A DNA stretch of 64,000 bases from Heterodera schachtii (Eukaryota > Nematoda > Chromadorea > Rhabditida > Heteroderidae). Under the pieces are notes generated by a model, which saw only the letters and a program-made list of their open reading frames with translations, was not told the DNA's origin and searched no databases. Positions within the stretch are counted from its first letter, which is position 1. Every line of letters starts with the position of its first letter. The stretch is from contig SIJG01000049.1 of assembly GCA_023374025.1 (NCBI GenBank), positions 62,001-126,000 of the forward strand. Direction: 5' to 3'. Of the stretch, positions 10,941 to 22,597 are shown piece by piece. The translations under genes and the position numbers were made by a program.

Positions 10941-11520
10941 TTGGTGAAGCGGATCGCTTCGGGACGCTTTGCGTCCATTGGTTCGGGGGTGGGTGAAAGC
11001 GGAGGGAGAGGGAGAGGGGCTGCCCAGACTACCCAATAAACCCCCAAAATGGACGGGTTTTTATTCTTTATTTGTCGCAAGCCACCGAAATGAACAATTT
11101 GTGGGGCTTAAATACGATCACATTTGGGTTGGGCCTATATACAAAACATAGAAACCAATTAATTAGAGAAATGGGCTGATCAAATGGGCTGTCTTTTTCT
11201 CTTCCTTTTCTTCTTTCTTCGCTGTGACTTCTCTTCCTTTGCGGCAGAACATTCACATGCATTGCTTGATGTTGTCTCCCTTCACGTGCACTTTTTGTCC
11301 CCATCGGACCATGTTCGGGCGGGGAGGGCCGGTTTCTGCTGTCGGGTTGGCTGTGTCAGCTGTTTTTCATCGCAGCTTCCTGCTCATTCATGTGCGCCGC
11401 TTGGTCGATTGAGCTGTTATTCTCTCTCCAAATTGTCTCTTTTTTGCCCATTTTTCATCGTTTCGTCGCCCACTTTCCAATCATTAACTGTCCGTTCCAC
11501 GGACAGTCGCGGCTGAATTC
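10941..11520. other. Higher-GC region, no gene recognised
   Basis: GC content rises relative to its surroundings (for example 10,955-11,010 and 11,280-11,420). Frames are open on both strands for 60-110 codons, but none shows a recognisable domain or consistent splice signals. A small perfect hairpin GTCCGTTCCACGGAC lies at about 11,489. It may be a decayed gene. Confidence 0.35.
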
Positions 11521-12241
11521 CAGTCGCGACATTGGGGGCATTTGTATAACGAATTAATGATGATCGTTAACAACGGAAAAAAAAATGTTCGTCATAACTA
11601 GGGCGTAGAATTATATGGAAATCCATATTTTTCCTGGACTGTGGGAGGCCTGAAACGCAAGAAAAACATGTTTTTAACTTGGTTTGAAGCTTCTAGGATG
11701 GATTTCTATATCCATATTTTCATATTTTTCCATATTTCTCGATTTATGTCCATATCTGTCCATATTTGGTATTTAAGTCCATATTTTATGTCCATATTTT
11801 GGCATTTTTCAAAAAAACCTCTATTAGAACGGCCCCCATCAGGTAAATTGGCATTTTTTACCCCTAAGGACCGGAAAAATGTCAGAAAAGACATTTTTAG
11901 CAAAATTTTGTCGAAAATATTGATTAAATTTAAATTTTCTTAAAAATTGGTTAATTTATATTAAATAAGCAAAAAAGCGAAAATTTCGCTTTTCAGGTTG
12001 ATTTTTCGCTAAAATGAGTAAATTTTAAGCTGTATCGTGTTTTTTCTTTTAAAATGATTTTTTATACCATATTTAATCATTTTTAAAAGTTTTACTTTAT
12101 ATTTGCGAATTTGAAAAAATTTTGAGAAATTATACCCTCAATTTGGAAAATTTATGTCCATATTTTTGCCATTTTATGTCCATATTTCGCGATTTTATGG
12201 CCATATTTTGCGATTTTATATCCATATAATTCCCAGCCCTA
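11521..12241 (-). mobile_element. TAGGGC-ended hAT-like element with an inverted Ubl 3' flank
   Basis: Bases 11,521-11,600 are the inverse of the Ubl-gene 3' flank at 16,807-16,885. They abut an element that starts TAGGGCGTAGAATTATATGG at 11,601 and ends ...CCATATAATTCCCAGCCCTA at about 12,241. The interior is rich in TCCATATTT words. The inverse junction (..CTACGCCCTA then GTTATGAC) occurs at 16,806, so flank plus element were copied as one block. Only the left 8 bp (GTCATAAC) has a partner at the other copy. Confidence 0.6.
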
Positions 12242-12259
12242 AAAATCACATTTTTAAGC

Positions 12260-12770
12260 CTTAATTTTTATGTAAGAAAAATTGGTTAAATTTTTTACAC
12301 TGGGAATGAATGCGGATCCCGCTGCAGGATTGGAACTCAAGATTTTTGCGGTGCGGGACCCCACGGGATTAATCCCGAAAAGGCGGGACCGGATTCCCGC
12401 TTTTATCCCGTCGATTTTAACGGGAACCCATTTTCATTTTTTTAATATTTTACTTTAATAATTTTTCAAGTGAAAATATTATAATTTAAAATTTCAAAAA
12501 ATGTATGTCTACTAAATGAAATATTTGTAAGAAATTATGAAAGAATTTTTTATTCTGATGAAGGATAGAACCCAAGCAAAGTAAGAAGAAATACAGAAGG
12601 GTTAACCACTAGGCCACCAAATTTATGGATCCCGCTGCGGGATTGGAACCTAACGGGACGGGATCCGCGGGATTACTCCCGAAAAATCCCGCAATTTCCA
12701 AAAATGCTGGTTGCCGATTGGGATAACCGCAAAATCCCGCGCCGGGCTCTATCATTATAACGAAACACAA
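12260..12770. repeat. hAT-derived repeat with a tRNA-like unit, copy 1
   Basis: Two blocks of CGGATCCCGCTGCGGGATTGG-type sequence (about 12,311 and 12,627), the second ending ...GCGCCGGGCTCTA, flank a minus-strand tRNA-like unit with A box TGGCCTAGTGGTTAACC (12,601-12,617) and B box GGGTTCTATCC (12,563-12,573). The whole block is repeated at 18,790-19,230 plus 19,928-20,010. Confidence 0.6.
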
Positions 12771-12958
12771 ACATGGTGCATAAGCTGTACATATTTGCAA
12801 ATATTTTAATATTATTACTATTGCCCTTTTTATTACTTTTATTGATCAATTCAATTTAAGCATATTCATATTTTTGCATTGAATTTTTGATTGTAATTAA
12901 TCCCTCAATTTCCATCCAATAGTTGACAATAATTCTGCCAAATTAAGTGGTCATTTAA

Positions 12959-13062
12959 AATGTATGAGTAGAATTATGCCCAATGAGTAGAATTCTCCCC
13001 CAATGAGTAGAATTCTGCCCAATGAGTAGAATTATGCCCAATGAGTAGAATTCTGCCCCATA
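12959..13062 (+). repeat. 20-bp minisatellite AATGAGTAGAATTCTGCCC upstream of gene B
   Basis: Five units of about 19-21 bp, varying as TTATGCCC or TTCTCCCC. The array ends at the core promoter of gene B; gene C has two units at the same place. Just before it lies one diverged unit of the 52-bp repeat (TTGACAATAATTCTGCCAAA), so the promoters are related. Confidence 0.8.
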
Positions 13063-13163
13063 AAAGCGATCTACTGCAGATGGTAATGCACAGTCCTCAC
13101 ATTTATTCATTTATCCTAATTCCCCATTCCTTTTTTTCTATTGGCACCAAATTCCCCTCCAAA
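13056..13163 (+). promoter_or_regulatory. Core promoter and leader of Ubl gene B
   Basis: CCCCATAAAAGCGATC is followed by GCACAGTCCTCACATTTATTC and a leader ending CCTCCAAAATG. The same words occur before genes A, C and F, and the second word before G, H and I. Confidence 0.55.
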
Positions 13164-16100
13164 ATGAGTCATTTTGGCTTTTCACTGCTCCCGATTTGCC
13201 TTTCAGCTGGGCTAACCATAATGCTCATGCTCATGATACCATCATCAACTGATGGCATGGAAATTACAGTTAAATCAAGCAAAATTATCCCCAAGGCGTC
13301 AAATTTTCTAACCAAATTGATAATGAGAGCTAGTAGTGCTAGCCAAAATGAGGGCACAACAATCAGTGTTGATTTGAAAAGCGAGCAAACTGTTGCAGAT
13401 TTAAAGCAGGCGATCAAAAAAGAGACTGGCATTCCACCCGAACAACAACTCATCAGACACAACAGTCCATCTGGTGATGTGCTTGAGGACGGGGAAACAC
13501 TGGAAAATGGTGGCCTTGAAAAAGCGGAAGTTTTCTTGTCATTTGGTGAATTTGAAATTCGCGTGCACAATGGGACAGAAATGTTCGTCAGTAGGGTGGA
13601 CAAAACCGACACTGTAGCAACCTTGAAGGAAGCGATCAAAGAAAGGCTTGGCATTCCGACCGAGAAACAAATATTGAGGAGAAGTAACCGCCGAAAATAT
13701 GATAATATACTTGAGGACCGTGAAACAATGGACCGTTATCAGCAGATCTTAGATGGTAAAGAAACCGTTTACTTGTTCATCATTTTCACACTTAATGTGG
13801 AGACCGATGCACCATGGATAATCATGGAAACGAAGGACAAGATTAAGAACAATGCGTTCACCGTTGAGGTGGAGGGCACGGACAGTGTGTTAAGATTGAA
13901 GCAGAAAATCGGAAACTCTATTGGGAGATACTTTTCACACGATCTACAAACATTGAGACAAACTGATGGTCTTGCGCTTAAGGATCACCAAACAATGGAC
14001 TTTTATAAGATTAAAGAGGGACAAACCATTCTTTTGACGTTTCATGAATTTGAAATTGACATAAAGTATGGCATGAAAAGGTTTTCCGTTAATGTGAAAC
14101 AGTCTGACACCGTGGAAACATTGAAAAAGAGGATCGAAAACATTAAAGAATTTGGAAACATTCCGCATGAAAAGCAAGCATTGATAACATGGCAGAGGTA
14201 TATTGCAGGGCTTCGATATCTGAGGATTTTTCCTCATTTTGTGGTCTTTTAGAGGGTCAATGAGGATCTTTTTGGAAAATGAGGATTTGCGGATTTTTGT
14301 GGTCTTTTGAGAAATTTGAGGATTTTTGTGGTCTTTTGAGAATTTGAGGATTTTTGTGGTCTTTTGATAAAAAAGTGACAAAAACGCAAACGCATGATTT
14401 TTTGAAAAATTAGGTATATTTGGCAGTGTTCGACGAACTTTTTCTTCAAATCTTAAAAATTTTGTTCAAAAAATCCTCATTTTGCAATAAATTTTAATTA
14501 ATTTCCTTTAGATAATTTTATACAAAAAAATAAATGTCATCGAAAAGAAAATTTCTTCTTTCTTACGAAAAAGAATTTAATTGAGTAATTAAGCGGGCCA
14601 AAAATGATGATGATTTTCATTGAAATCGCACTCAAAATTTCAAATTTTTCCGGCAGCGCCTATCGGCACTGCCGGACCCCTCCTCCCAAAGTTTCCAAAA
14701 AGTTATTTGAAAACCCACGCCACAAAAAAGTTTCAAACGAAAAATATGACTCTTAATTGACTTTGTTTGCATTTTTTATGCTTTTAAAAAATGAGGATTT
14801 TTGAGGTATTTTAGTGGCAAATGAGTATTTTTATGGCTGAAAGGAGGATTTTCAAAATTTTTAGATCGGAGCCCTGGTATATTGTGTTGGAGAACGATAG
14901 TGAACCATTGAATGATTATAGTGTTGGAAAAGACACAACTGTTATTGTGTCGTGGAAGGAATTTGAAATTTTAGTGGATTGTAAAGAAAAACAAGAACCG
15001 GTCAAGGTCAGAGTTGACAGACAATAGTTTCCAAAGGCTTTATTTTAAAAAAATATTTAAAAAATCAAAAATCATACGCGTGCCTAATTTAGCAAGAAAT
15101 GACTAATTTATAGGGCTGCCAATTTTCACTTGTTTTTTCATGGTTTCTCCATTAGGAAAAACCCTTTGTTTTTTGTGTTTGCGAGGAAAAGTTGGGAGTT
15201 TTATTTATGTTTCCGGATTTTTCTACATGCTACATTTGTAATACATTTTTTCGATATATTTTAGACTTTTTCGAAATTTTTCATTTTTTGCATTTTTAAG
15301 GTTCTTTTAAAGAAATTTCTGTTAAGGTCCAAAAAATCCCTCTTTCGCAATTATTTCGTACATATTTTAATATTTTATATTTTTGAATTTATGGAAATTT
15401 CTTGTTAAAAACTCAAAAAAATTTAAAAAGGTACCTTATTAGCAAGAAATGACTAATTTATACGGATACCAATTTTCAAATGGTTTTTCCTGGTTTCTCC
15501 TTAAGGAAATTTTTGCCATTTTTGAGGATCTTTTAAAGAAATTACAGTTAATTGCCCAAAAATCATAAATTTCACAATTTTATCGATTATATATTTTATT
15601 ATTTTAAATATTTTGAGAATTTTTGAGTTTATCAGTTTTCTTGTTAAAAATTCATAAAATTGTAAAAATATACCACAATAACTGATTTTTTTCAAAAAAG
15701 TAGTAAATTTTTTTTAAACCTAAAACGTGATTCTAACAATAAGCCTATTTGGGTTATTTTTATGGCATTTTGCGCCTATTTAACAAAAACAAAATTTAAT
15801 TTACATATTCTAATAGATATGTTTTGGGAGTTTTTGTACATTTATATTTCTTATTCTCAACCCTGGTTAAGGTGCAATACGACCTCTCATTGAAAGGCTT
15901 GAAGGAGAAAATTGGAGAAAAGTTTGGCATTACGCCTGAAAGACAAAAATTGGCTCATTTGTGTAATGACGATGTTAGAACAGGATTTAGTTTTGGTGAC
16001 GATGAAACAATGTACTTCTATAACATTGTAAAAGGCGATATCATTTTCGTGTCGGATGTATTTAAAATTTCCGTACATTACAATCTCTACAGTCCTTATA

Positions 16101-16423
16101 GTGTATGTGGAGTTGAAGTTAATGCCGGGGACACTGTGAAAATTGTGAAGGAAAAAATCAAGGCAATGATCGAAGAAGAACAGATTATTTTAAGAATAAA
16201 AATAGTGGAAATGGAGCTGAGAAAGAAAGACGAATTTGGTGAAGTTTTGGACAATGACAACGAAACAATTGAGGAAATGGCATTAAAGAAGAAGGAGATC
16301 AAGTTTATGCGAAGTGTACTTTCCGTCCGAAATTGGCTTAAGTATAAGAAAACTCGATCTAAAGATGGTATGGATACAACCCATAAAGCGGAATTTTCGC
16401 TTATTTGCGTATTTTTGACATAA
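13164..16423 (+). pseudogene. Ubl gene B: secreted six-Ubl protein, interrupted
   Basis: This is the most complete long copy. A signal segment (MSHFGFSLLPICLSAGLTIM) is followed by Ubl1 (about residues 65-130), Ubl2, Ubl3 and Ubl4, each with the ubiquitin-like pattern DTVxxLKxxI...GIP..KQxL. Exon 1 is open from 13,164 to a hAT insertion at 14,206 and resumes in frame at 14,885, ending at a GT donor after 15,006. The intron runs to AG at 15,870-15,871. Exon 2 encodes Ubl5 and Ubl6. One base is missing near 16,277 relative to genes A and C, which replaces the conserved ending, so the present frame runs to 16,423. No Gly-Gly end is present. Apart from the insertion and the late frameshift the coding text is well preserved, so the breaks are recent. 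Confidence 0.8.
14206..14876. mobile_element. Non-autonomous hAT element inside gene B exon 1
   Basis: Ends CAGGGCTTCGAT / ATCGGAGCCCTG are flanked by a perfect 8-bp duplication GTATATTG (14,198-14,205 and 14,877-14,884). Removing it restores the Ubl4 reading frame. Internal words GAGGATTTTTGTGGTCTTTTG repeat near the left end, and the CGCCTATCGGCACTGCC motif lies at about 14,655. Confidence 0.9.
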
Positions 16424-16806
16424 ATTTATCATTTTTTAAGAAAATTTAAATTATTCAATATTTTTCAAGCAAAATTTGCTAAAGAATGATTTTTTATGAA
16501 AATTTTTCGGTCTTTGGGGCCAAAAAGGCCAATTTAGCTACTGAGGGCCGTTCTAATAAAGGTTTTTGGAAATTCCAAAATATGGACATAAAATATGGGC
16601 TTAAATACCAAATATGGACAAATATGAAATATGGATATAAATCGCGAAATATGGAAAAAATGAGAAATATGGAAAAACATGAGAAATATGGATATATAAA
16701 TCCACTCTAGAAGCTTCTAATCAAGCTAAAAACATGTTTTTCTTGCATTTCAGGTCTCCCACAGTCCAGGAAAAAATATGGATTTCCATATAATTCTACG
16801 CCCTAG
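16424..16806 (-). mobile_element. Truncated copy of the TAGGGC-ended element downstream of gene B
   Basis: The right end (...CCATATAATTCTACGCCCTA) is the inverse of 11,601-11,620, with matching sequence back to about 16,490. The other terminus is missing. After it the family 3' flank GTTATGACGAAC resumes at 16,807. Confidence 0.6.
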
Positions 16807-16885
16807 TTATGACGAACATTTTTTTTCGTTGTTAACGATCATCATTAATTCGTTATACAAATGTCCCCCATTTTTGGCAATCTCT

Positions 16886-18100
16886 CTTTCCTCTAATGTT
16901 TCGCTTTTATTTTCTCAAATATTCAACTCATAACAATTATTTATTATTTTGTTGACAAGAATTTTCATTACACCCCCCCCCTAAATTTGAGGGTTTTTAG
17001 TGCCTGTTTTCATTTTTTTAGTGCCTATTTTGGCAGTTTTTAGAGCCTAAAAATATAAGCCCTACTCATGCTATGTTATCAATTTTTTAATTATAAACAT
17101 GTTAAAATTCAATTAAATTTATGGTTAAATACACATTTTTCTAAAAATTTTGTTTTTTTTTCGAACAAAAAAACCCTAAATTTAGGCCTAGGCCTAAGCA
17201 ATTTAGCTTGAGATTTCCATTTTTCTTTAATTTAGTTGATTTTTTAATTTTAGTCCATTTTAAATTGACTTTAAAATATTTAAAAATTAAAATAATCTGG
17301 TTAATGATTTTATTTTTATTCAGATTTAAAAAACTCTTAGAAGAATGCGTATTTAAGCACCAATTTAATTAAATTTAGCATATTTATAATTTAAAAATTG
17401 ATAAAATATCATAGGAAAAATCAGGTTTATGATTTTTGTTTAGAATCGACATAGCATCTATTAACACAAGTGTTCTTTTTTTTACCCCGGCTGATTCTAA
17501 GCACCTGACAGTTAAGCTCATAAGCCTGTCCCCCTATTTATTTTTTGGAAATATTCCATTTATATACCTAAAAATTACTTTTTTTTTTTGTTTTATATTA
17601 TTCACTGTCGGATTGTCTTCATTGTCGGATTGTCCAACTATCGGATTGTCCACTGTCGAATTGTCCAGTCACGTCCCCCACTATGCCAAATGTTCGTTTT
17701 TTGTCAGTATTTGCATGGTGCAATGTATGTCATTATTATGGTTAAAAGTTTATGCACAAAAAATGCCAAATATGCGCATAAAAATGCACTAAAAATCCCC
17801 CAAATATGCCCTAAAAACCCGAAAAATGCTCAAACATGCACTAAAATATTCGTAAAAACTGCCAAAAAGGCCTTTCTAAGTCTGAAATGGAAGAATCCGA
17901 AAAATTTTCCCAATCATTTTAGTCTTTTAGATCAAACATCTCCAACAGTTCAGCAGGTGTCCACCGTTTTTGGCAATTTTCTGTCTTTTCTTCGGTGTTA
18001 CTCAAAAACCAAAAAAACAAAAAAACAAGTTTATTTACCTATAAATTTTGCTCAAAAGCAATCAAATTTTTAGATTTTAATTTATTTCCGCTAGCTCTTG
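16886..18100. other. AT-rich intergenic DNA with repeat fragments
   Basis: No supportable gene. A C9 run lies at 16,973. Bases 17,490-17,540 and 17,685-17,725 match, in inverse, the region between genes E and F (60,990-61,090: AAGCTCATAAGCCTGT). The match is interrupted by an insertion carrying ATTGTCGGATTGTCC tandem words (17,605-17,665). GCATTT/TATGC words at 17,760-17,860 are the inverse of the hAT element at 26.4 kb. Confidence 0.45.
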
Positions 18101-18790
18101 GTGTTTACTATTACTCTGCAAAATGAAAAAATTTCGTCAAGTTTCAAAAAAGTTATGACTAATGATATTCGAAAAACCTTTTTTTTTTAGTTTTTCAGGC
18201 TAATAGGGAACACCTAGAACGAAAATATCAAGAAAAAAATTGACTAAGCTTGAGCAATTTTATGAAGAATTTTTAGCCAAAAATTTTCCATTTAGTAACG
18301 ATTCACAACACCTTTTCTTCCAATGGTTCGCTTTTCCTGTTGAAATTTTTCACTATATCAATTCATTGTTTTTCCTTTTTTGTTTTTTTTTCGAACAAAA
18401 AAACCAATAATTTAGGCCTAGGCCTAAGCAATTTAGCTTGAGTTTGAAGCTGATATATTTCCATATAAATATTTCCATTTTTCTTTAATTTAGTTTTTTT
18501 TTTTAATTTTTCAGATTAATAGGGAACACCTAGAACTAACTAAAATATCAAGAAAAAAAAATTTGATTATGCTTGAGCAATTTTACGAAGAATTTTTTGC
18601 CAAAAATTTTTATTTATTAACGATTCACAACACCTTTTCTTCCAATGGTTCGCTTTTACTGTCATTTCTCACTCTGTCAATTCATTGTTTTCCTTTTTCA
18701 ATGAAATTTATTTTATTCTTTTGCATAAAAGCTCTCACCAATGTGTTAATTTTGGGTTTTCTAATTGCGAAATTTGAATAATTGACTCGT
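18100..18790. repeat. Diverged direct repeat, family 3'-flank type
   Basis: Two blocks repeat directly: about 18,180-18,350 (AATAGGGAACACCTAGAAC...) and 18,510-18,690. They carry the same words as the segments after gene C (21,770-22,000) and at 27.1 kb, so this is relic sequence lying downstream of Ubl copies. No coding sequence. Confidence 0.5.
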
Positions 18791-20235
18791 GTTCGAATTT
18801 AGGCCTTAATTTTTATGTAAGAAAAAACTGGGAATGAATGCGGATCCCGCTGCAGGATTGGAACTCAAGATTTTTGCGGTGCCGGACCCCACGGGATTAA
18901 TCCCGAAAAAGCGGGACCGGATTCCCGCTTTTATCCCGTCGATTTTAACGGGAATACCGTCGGGAACGGGAAATTTTTTACAAAAAATTTTCTTTTTTTT
19001 AATATTTTTACTTTAATAATTTTTCAAATGAAAATATTATAATTTAACATTTCAAAAAATGTATGTCTACTAAATGAAATATTTGTAGAAATTATGAAAG
19101 AATTTTTTATTCTGATGAAGGATAGAACCCAAGCAAAGTAAGAAGAAATACAGAAGGGTTAACCACTAGGCCACCAAATTTATGGATCCCGCTGCGGGAT
19201 TGGAACCTAACGGGACGGGATCCCGCGTGATCGTGCTTGCGCGTTTTATAAAAACCGCCACCCAGTCGCGTTTTATAAAACCGCCAGTCGCGTTTTATAA
19301 ATCCGCCAATGGGTTTGAAAACAAAAATGGGTAACACAAATAAATTCATAACTTTGCTTAAATTCACTCAAATTAATATATAATGGTACCATTCAATAGC
19401 TCTAGGTGTTCTCTATCAGAATATAATTTTCTAAAATTTTTTACTTAAATATAAAAAAAGTTTGTCTTAAAATTTCAAAGAAATTTTAAATCAGAATTTT
19501 TTGCCCAGAACATTTTTGAAATTCAATGAAATTTTCTGAAATTTTAGAGGTAATAGAGAATTCTTAGGGCTATCAAATATATAAATCAGTTTTGCGATAA
19601 TTGCATTTTAAACACTTATAAATTTTAAATGATTGCAAATATATATGCATAACACTTGCAAAAAATATAGCATGTTCAATGCTTTATAACTTTTTTTATA
19701 TTTAAGTAAAAAATTTTAGAAAATTATATTCTGATAGAGAGCACCTAGAGCTATTGAATGGTACCATTATATATTAATTTGAGTGAATTTAAGCAAAGTT
19801 ATGAATTTATTTGTGTTACCCATTTTTGTTTTCAAACCCATTGGCGGATTTATAAAACGCGACTGGCGGTTTTATAAAACGCGACTGGGTGGCGGTTTTT
19901 ATAAAACGCGCAAGCACCCCGCGTGATTACTCCCGAAAAATCCCGCAATTTCCAAAAATGCTGATTGCCTACTGGGATTCCGCAAAATCCCGCGCCGGGC
20001 TCTACCATTATAACGAAACACAAACATGGTGCATAAGCTGTACATATTTGCAAATATTTTAATATTATTACTATTGCCCTTTTTATTACTTTTATTGATC
20101 AATTCAATTTAAGCATATTCATATTTTTGTATTGAATCTTTGATTGTAATTAATCCCTCAATTTCCATCCAATAGTTGACAATAATTCTGCCAAATTAAG
20201 TGGTCATTTAAAATGTATGAGTAGAATTCTGCCCC
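18790..20235. repeat. Second copy of the gene B upstream block
   Basis: The sequence repeats 12,260-12,960 in the same order (hAT-derived ends, the tRNA-like unit with B box at 19,120-19,130, then CATGGTGCATAAGCTGTAC). It is interrupted by a 687-bp foldback at 19,232-19,918. Genes B and C therefore arose by a duplication that included their upstream repeats. Confidence 0.75.
19232..19918. mobile_element. Near-perfect palindromic foldback element (GTGCT family)
   Basis: Arms of about 230 bp (19,232-19,460 and 19,690-19,918) are close to perfect inverse copies. Ends are GTGCTTGCGCG / CGCGCAAGCAC, with subterminal repeats of GCGTTTTATAAAACCGCC. The target duplication is CCGCGTGAT (19,223-19,231 and 19,919-19,927), 9-10 bp, as for Mutator-like elements; the homologous site at about 12,660 is unoccupied. 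No ORF of note. Confidence 0.85.
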
Positions 20236-20359
20236 AATGAGTAGAATTCTGCCCCATAAAAGCGATCTCCTGCAGATAGTAATGCACAGTCCTCACATTT
20301 ATTCATTTATCCTAATTCCCCATTCCTTTTTTTCTATTGGCACCAAATTCCCCTCCAAA
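20216..20359 (+). promoter_or_regulatory. Upstream region and core promoter of Ubl gene C
   Basis: Two units of the AGTAGAATTCTGCCCC repeat are followed by CCCCATAAAAGCGATC and GCACAGTCCTCACATTTATTC, almost identical to gene B. Confidence 0.55.
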
Positions 20360-21611
20360 ATGAATCATTTTGGCGTTTCACTGCTCCCGATTTGCATTTC
20401 AGCTGGGCTAATCATAATGCTCATGCTCATGATACCATCATCAACTGATGGCATGGAAATTACAGTTAAATCAAGCAAAATTATCCCCAAGGCGTCAAAT
20501 TTTCTAACCAAATTGATAATGATAGCCAGTAGGGTTAGCAAAAATGAGGCACAACAATCATTGTTGATTTGAAAAGCGAGCAAACTGTTGCAGATTTAAA
20601 GCAGGCGATCAAAAAAGAAACTGACATTCCGCCCGAACAACAACTCATCAGACACAGCAAACATTCCGCATGAAAAACCAATATTAAAAATACCATATGG
20701 TCGTGTGTTAGAAGATAACAAATCATTGAAGCAGTGTTATGTTAAAGAAGGCAAAAATGTTACTGTGTCGTGGAAGGAATTTGAAATTTTAGTGCAATTC
20801 AAAGAAAAACAAGAACAGATCAAGGTCAGAGTTGACAGACAAAAAAATTCCATAACTTTATAAAAAAAATATTAAAAAATCAAAAATTAAATGTCTAATT
20901 TAGCAAAAAAAAAAAGGACTAATTTATAGGAGGCGAATTTTCACATAAAACTTGATTCTAAGCCTATTTGGGTTATTTTTATGGCATTTTGCGCCCTATT
21001 TCACCAAAACAAAATTTTATTTACATATTTTGATAGATATTATTGGGAGTTTTTGTACATTTATATCCTTATTTCTCAATCTGGTTAAGGTGCAATACAA
21101 CCTCTTAGTGGGAGCTTTGAAGGAGAAAATTAAAGAAAGGTTTGGCATTACGCCTAAAAGACAAAAATTGACTCGCTGGTATAAAGAAACTTTTTCTTAT
21201 GAAGAATTCGGTATGGGTGATCAATCAATTATCAACTATGACATTGTAAAAGGCGATACCATTTTCGTGTCAGATGTGTTTAAAATCTCCGTATCGTATG
21301 AATTAGAAGGTCATTATAATAAATATATAAGTGATTCTGACAAAGTTGAGGTGAATGCCGGGGACACTGTGAAAGATGTGAAGGAAAAAATGAAGGAAAT
21401 GATCGAAGAAAATTTGGGACGTAACAATAGAAAAGTAACAGAAATAGAGCTGAAAAACCAAGATGGTGAAGTCTTGGACAATGACAACAAAACAATTGAG
21501 GAATGTGGCATTAAAGAAAAAGGAGATGAAGTTTTTGTGAAGTGCTTTTTGGGTAAATATCGGTCATATGGCCCGGAGCCGAAAATGGCCAAAATTTATA
21601 CCAATCGATAG
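20360..21611 (+). pseudogene. Ubl gene C: shortened, frameshifted copy
   Basis: The signal segment (MNHFGVSLLPICISAGLIIM) and start are as in gene B. One G is missing near 20,545, which ends the first frame at a TGA at about 20,570. Then a deletion joins the middle of Ubl1 directly to the middle of Ubl4 at about 20,657-20,665 (at equivalent points of the fold), giving a hybrid domain. Exon 1 ends at 20,824. Exon 2 (21,090-21,611, after AG) is fully open and encodes Ubl5 and Ubl6 with a longer tail ending in KMAKIYTNR. Without the single-base loss this would encode a three-domain secreted protein. Confidence 0.75.
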
Positions 21612-22149
21612 CTCTAGGTCTGAAATAGAAGAATCCGAAATATTTCCCCGATCATTTTAGTCCTTTTGATCAAACACCCAACAAACAGTTCAGCAGGTGT
21701 CCCCCATTTTTGGCTATCTTCTGTCTTTTCTTCAGTATTACTCAGAAAACCATCAAAAAAATTTTTATTTTGCAGGATAATAGAGAAAACTTAGAGCTAA
21801 CAAATAATATTAAGAAATCAAAATTTGAATACGCACGAGTAATTTATGAAGAATTCTTTGCCAAAAATTTTCCATTTAATGGCTTTCTGAGTAACGACTC
21901 ATTGTCAGCACCTTATGGTTCGCTTTTACTGTCATTTCTCACTCTGTCAATTCATTGTTTTTCCTTTTTCAATGAAATTTATTTTATTCTTTTGCATAAA
22001 AGCTCTCACCAATGTGTTAATTTTGGGTTTTCTAATTGCGAAATTCGAATAAGGGATTCAAAATCGGAAGAAACGTATATATTTTAAAATCCCTAAATGG
22101 CCAATTTTCAGTGAAAATCTGTTTAAAATGGTCAAAATTTCTAATTTGT
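21612..22149. other. 3' flank of gene C and truncation point of gene D
   Basis: AT-rich family flank, similar to 18.1-18.8 and 27.2 kb. An open frame at 21,710-22,087 has no domain and is probably chance. Gene D begins abruptly at about 22,150 with no promoter of the family type. Confidence 0.45.
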
Positions 22150-22597
22150 GAAACAATGGGAAAATATCGCATTGAACAAGGCGAAACTGTTACTGTGTCG
22201 TGGAAGGAATTTGAAATCTCAGTGAAATATGACGAAGAAGAAGAACCGATGAATGTTGAGGTCAGAATTTTCAAATAAAAACATTTCAAATGCCTTAGTT
22301 TAGAAAAAATATTCTGAAATTCCAAAATTCAGAAGGGTGTCCAATCAATTTTGAGTGTTTCCAGAAAAAATAAATAAAATTTCTGACAACCCACACATAT
22401 ATATATATATATGTGTATCTCAAAGGCTTAATTTTGAGAGTTAGCCTTACATCCCCCCAAAAACCACAAAATGAGTCTAAATAAATCCGCATTTTTCTCA
22501 ACCCTGCTGGTTAAGGTGGAATACAACGAATAGTGAAAGATTAAAAGAAGAAAATTGAAGTAAAGTTTGGCATTCTGCCCGAAAAGCAAAAATTGAC

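Noticed and set aside
10573..10947. Arg/Glu-rich frame on minus and Leu/Phe-rich frame on plus
   Set aside because: Both are translations of the polypyrimidine tract.
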